From Bacteroidota bacterium (GTDB lineage: Bacteria > Bacteroidota > Bacteroidia > NS11-12g > UBA955), in assembly GCA_947450015.1 (NCBI GenBank), contig CANFUB010000006.1, forward strand, positions 1 to 25,943: DNA of 25,943 nucleotides. The letters run 5' to 3'. Positions 23,372-25,943 of this stretch are shown here, piece by piece (position 1 is the first letter of the stretch; the number at the start of each line of letters is the position of its first letter). Under the pieces are notes generated by a model. That model made no database searches and was not told where the DNA came from. It saw only the letters and a list, made by a program, of their open reading frames with translations. A program made the translations under genes and the position numbers.

Positions 23372-25912
23372 TTAATATGCCTTACGCTTATCAGATCCTG
23401 GCTTTTTAAAAAGCCTTTTTATTTTTTTTAAAAACTGTATGAGTTTAGGCTCTTTTACATCGGCGTCAAAATACTCGCCGTAACTTCGCTGCCCATATCC
23501 ATAGCCATAGCCATAGCCATAGCCATAGCCGTAGCCGTAGCCGTAGCCATAGCCGTAGTGGTGGCCGTAGTAGCCATGTCTAGCGCCCACTTTAACGTCG
23601 TTAATTACCATACCCACATTTTTTAATTGATTGGACTTATATATCTCATCAATAAAAAATAATTGCTTTTTAAGCGTTTTACGCTGGCGCACCACATAAA
23701 GACAACTATCAAAATATTTAGACATCGTATACGCATCACTTACAAGACCTACAGGGGCGGTATCCACCACCACATAATCGTAATGCGATTTTAGATAATC
23801 AAAAAGCATCTCCATGCGTTCACCCATCATAAGCTCTGCAGGGTTAGGTGGTATAGGACCACAACCATACACATGTAGCGATGGATACTTTTCCATGGTA
23901 TAATAGAGTGTATCTAAATTATCAGTTTGCTTAGCTAGGTAATTAGATAAACCCAAACTTCTTTTTTCGAGCCCAACGTTTTTAATGATACGTGGCTTAC
24001 GAAGGTCAAATTCAAGTAGCGCTACTTTTTTACCAGAAATTGCTAGTACCGCCGCTAGGTTAAGGGCTACAAAACTTTTTCCCTCACCAGATACCGTAGA
24101 AGTAACCAGTACCGTTTTTTGATCCTGCAGTAAAAAATTTAAATTAGTTCTTAATATTCTAAACTGCTCGGCAATTAGATTACGGCTCTTATCGGCAACA
24201 ACAAGGTTGTTATCGAGGTTATTTATGTGACCTATTTCTGCAATAATGGGCATTTTAGTGCGGGTAGTAATATGCTCTCTATTGCGTAATTTATCATCAA
24301 ATAAATCTTTTAAATAAATAATGGCTACCGGTATTAATAGCCCCACCACAAAAGCAAACATGAGCACTTTTTGACTATTAGGCTCAATTGGTGTGCTGCT
24401 GCCACCCGCTGGCTCTAGCTGCTCGTAATTACCAATAGCCGTAGATGAGGCAATGGCGCTCTCTTCACGCTTTTGTAATAGATATAAATAAAGCCCTTCT
24501 TTAACGCTTTGCTGACGCTTAATTTCAACAAAGGTTTTTTCTTTACCTGGCGCCTGCCCCACTAAATTATCGTATTTACGCATACGGTCTTGTAGCGCAT
24601 TTTTTTCTACTGATAGCGTAGATTCATAATCGCCAAGGGTTTGTAATACTGCTCTATACGCGTTTTGTATTTGCAGGTTTAAATCTGCTAGTATCGGGCT
24701 GTTTTTACCCAACATAGGTTCGTCTCTAAGCTTTTTTAATACCAGTGTGTTGTAGGCCTCAAAACTGCTAAGCTTTTGATCTTTGGTATCAAGTCCAAGC
24801 GTTGAAGGAATCACCTTTAAATCATTTAAAGGCATTTTTTTAATTTGTTGCGCAAGCATTTTAAATAGCTGCTCTCTAACACCAAATGCTGTGTACTCTC
24901 TTTCTACCCCATTTTTTTCACCAATCGCAAAACCTGATTGGGTCGTTAAATCAATTAGTTTATTGGAGTATTTAAAATCTTTTAAATCCGTTTCAACAAC
25001 GCCTAATTCTTTGGTTACAAAATCTAAACGCTGGTTAATAAAATTAATGGTGTTGTTTAAAACCTCACTTTTATCATCTAAGCTTTCTTTATTGTACTGC
25101 ACAACAAGCGCATCTAGTATGGCGGCGCATTTTGCAACGCTAGCACCCTTAAGTTCCAGTTTAATAATGGTGGTTTTGTTGGAATAGGGGGTAGCAGTTA
25201 AACCTCCTAAAATTTCACCAGCCGTGGCTCCCGCTGGTTTGTAGGTAAACAAATAAGTTTGATCATTACCTTTAAAAGCATTTGCAGACCCTTCATTTGT
25301 ATATCCGGCATTTAACTGAAGTGCAAGCTTGTTGCCATTAATTTCAAAAGGCGTATTCCATGTAAATGTTTGATTTTTGGCGGCTTTATTTTGCATGCAA
25401 ACAACCTGGCCGCCAACTCTCGTTAAATTGTAAATTTTTAAACTGGTTACACTATTAGAATCGGCCCAGTTAAGCGCCATCACTTCAAAAGGTGCACCTT
25501 TATAAATTTCACTAACCCTTAAATTTCCTTCGTTGTAATAATGATAATTAAACTTGTGCTCAGTAACAATTTTTTGCATGAGTGGCGCACGCGTAATTAA
25601 CACCAGCTCATTGTCTAAATTAATTTGCTTACTACTAAAAAGTGCTGATTCAATTAAATCACCTTCGCCACCACTTCTTTTAGCGCCTCCAATTTTATTG
25701 TCCTGATTTGATTTTACAAAAACCCTGGTACCCACCTTGTAAACCCTTGGCGTGTACCTATTAATAAATACACCCACGCTTACCGCAAGTGCTACACTCA
25801 CAATAAAAAATGGTAAATAAGACAAGTACTTCCAAAGCAGTTCTTTGGGCGTGAACTTATCTTCCGAAGCTTTTATATTGATTTGAGTAATTTGTTGAGG
25901 GATCTCACTCAT
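23372..25912 (-). CDS. wzc: Wzc-like polysaccharide co-polymerase with BY-family tyrosine autokinase
   Basis: An inner-membrane protein of 846 residues controlling chain length and export. A first membrane helix (about 33-52) is followed by a long periplasmic Wzz/GNVR region with coiled-coil character, a second helix (about 515-535) and the cytoplasmic kinase. Kinase motifs are Walker A SGEGKS (608-613), Walker A' LLEFD (632-636) and Walker B VVVDTAP (714-720). The tail has a Tyr cluster: Y781, Y782, eleven Tyr in (YG)11 at 786-807, then Y811 and Y814; these would be the autophosphorylation sites, as in E. coli Wzc. Start is ATG at 25912; no Shine-Dalgarno-like site is visible. It is the first gene of the visible operon. 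Upstream partner Wza would lie to the right, outside the window. Confidence 0.95.
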   Translation of the reverse strand: MSEIPQQITQINIKASEDKFTPKELLWKYLSYLPFFIVSVALAVSVGVFINRYTPRVYKVGTRVFVKSNQDNKIGGAKRSGGEGDLIESALFSSKQINLDNELVLITRAPLMQKIVTEHKFNYHYYNEGNLRVSEIYKGAPFEVMALNWADSNSVTSLKIYNLTRVGGQVVCMQNKAAKNQTFTWNTPFEINGNKLALQLNAGYTNEGSANAFKGNDQTYLFTYKPAGATAGEILGGLTATPYSNKTTIIKLELKGASVAKCAAILDALVVQYNKESLDDKSEVLNNTINFINQRLDFVTKELGVVETDLKDFKYSNKLIDLTTQSGFAIGEKNGVEREYTAFGVREQLFKMLAQQIKKMPLNDLKVIPSTLGLDTKDQKLSSFEAYNTLVLKKLRDEPMLGKNSPILADLNLQIQNAYRAVLQTLGDYESTLSVEKNALQDRMRKYDNLVGQAPGKEKTFVEIKRQQSVKEGLYLYLLQKREESAIASSTAIGNYEQLEPAGGSSTPIEPNSQKVLMFAFVVGLLIPVAIIYLKDLFDDKLRNREHITTRTKMPIIAEIGHINNLDNNLVVADKSRNLIAEQFRILRTNLNFLLQDQKTVLVTSTVSGEGKSFVALNLAAVLAISGKKVALLEFDLRKPRIIKNVGLEKRSLGLSNYLAKQTDNLDTLYYTMEKYPSLHVYGCGPIPPNPAELMMGERMEMLFDYLKSHYDYVVVDTAPVGLVSDAYTMSKYFDSCLYVVRQRKTLKKQLFFIDEIYKSNQLKNVGMVINDVKVGARHGYYGHHYGYGYGYGYGYGYGYGYGYGYGQRSYGEYFDADVKEPKLIQFLKKIKRLFKKPGSDKRKAY
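23495..23554 (-). repeat. Hexanucleotide repeat GGCTAY encoding the Wzc Tyr-Gly tail
   Basis: Nine units of GGCTAT or GGCTAC in the coding strand (23501-23554), five consecutive TAT units grouped at one end and three consecutive TAC units next to them, with a tenth degenerate unit (23495-23500). They encode most of (YG)11 in the kinase tail. Runs of identical units suggest expansion by slippage. The six-base unit keeps the frame, so only the number of tyrosines would vary. Confidence 0.95.
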
Positions 25913-25943
25913 AATTATCTTTTAAATAGTAAGAACAGATTAA

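Noticed and set aside
19813..23554. On/off phase variation through the two repeat tracts
   Set aside because: Both units are six bases, so copy changes never shift the frame; only length variation is possible.
23495..23560. CRISPR-like array
   Set aside because: The units are six bases with no spacers and lie in coding sequence; it is a simple tandem repeat.
24783..25187. Plus-strand open frame of 134 codons
   Set aside because: It is antisense to the periplasmic part of wzc and has no recognisable domain; a shadow of the real gene.
25913..25943. Promoter or end of an upstream gene before wzc
   Set aside because: Only 31 bases are available, with no TAnnTTTG box and no readable coding frame that could be assigned.

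Overview
The window suggests a Bacteroidota genome, probably of a Sphingobacteriales/Chitinophagales-like lineage. The evidence is AT-rich DNA, almost no Shine-Dalgarno-like sites before starts, and a Wzc-type tyrosine kinase with a (Tyr-Gly)n tail. Gene families are those of a capsule, exopolysaccharide or O-antigen locus. The genus cannot be fixed from the sequence alone. All 21 genes lie on the minus strand, so transcription runs from the right edge to the left edge. They are packed with ATGA, TAATG or TAAATG junctions or gaps of a few bases, and the only real intergenic region is 259 bases (10890-11148).

Layout in order of transcription. (1) 25912-23372: Wzc-like polysaccharide co-polymerase fused to a BY-kinase. 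(2) 23357-20427: a 976-residue fusion of glutamine-hydrolysing asparagine synthase with a complete GT4 glycosyltransferase. (3) 20427-19579: a membrane-anchored transglutaminase-like protein with a perfect (Asn-Tyr)8 tract. (4) 19589-17481: a Wzm/Wzt ABC polysaccharide exporter whose Wzt has a C-terminal extension. (5) 17494-15220: a cupin, a SAM methyltransferase and a DegT-family sugar aminotransferase, which look like an amino-sugar or N-methyl-sugar module. (6) 15223-11149: GT4, FkbM methyltransferase, GT2 and WcaL-like GT4. (7) The 259-base gap. (8) 10889-1537: glycosyltransferase, WecB-type UDP-GlcNAc 2-epimerase, GT4, CgeB-like glycosyltransferase, two GT4s, a Wzy-like membrane polymerase and another GT4. 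(9) 1518 to the left edge: a NodU/CmcH-type carbamoyltransferase that starts with TTG and runs out of the window.

Together the genes describe a heavily decorated surface glycan. Sugar precursors come from WecB (UDP-ManNAc) and DegT (an amino sugar), and ten glycosyltransferase domains build the chain. Candidate decorations are methylation (SAM methyltransferase, FkbM), carbamoylation (NodU/CmcH) and possibly amidation (AsnB domain). Export and length control would use Wzm/Wzt and Wzc. Two points do not fit a textbook pathway: a Wzy-like polymerase coexists with an ABC exporter and no Wzx flippase is visible, and AsnB is fused to a glycosyltransferase beside a transglutaminase-like protein. 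Two genes in the right-hand block (1 and 3) carry separate in-frame hexanucleotide microsatellites that place Tyr at every second residue. No RNA genes, IS elements, CRISPR arrays or convincing terminators were seen.
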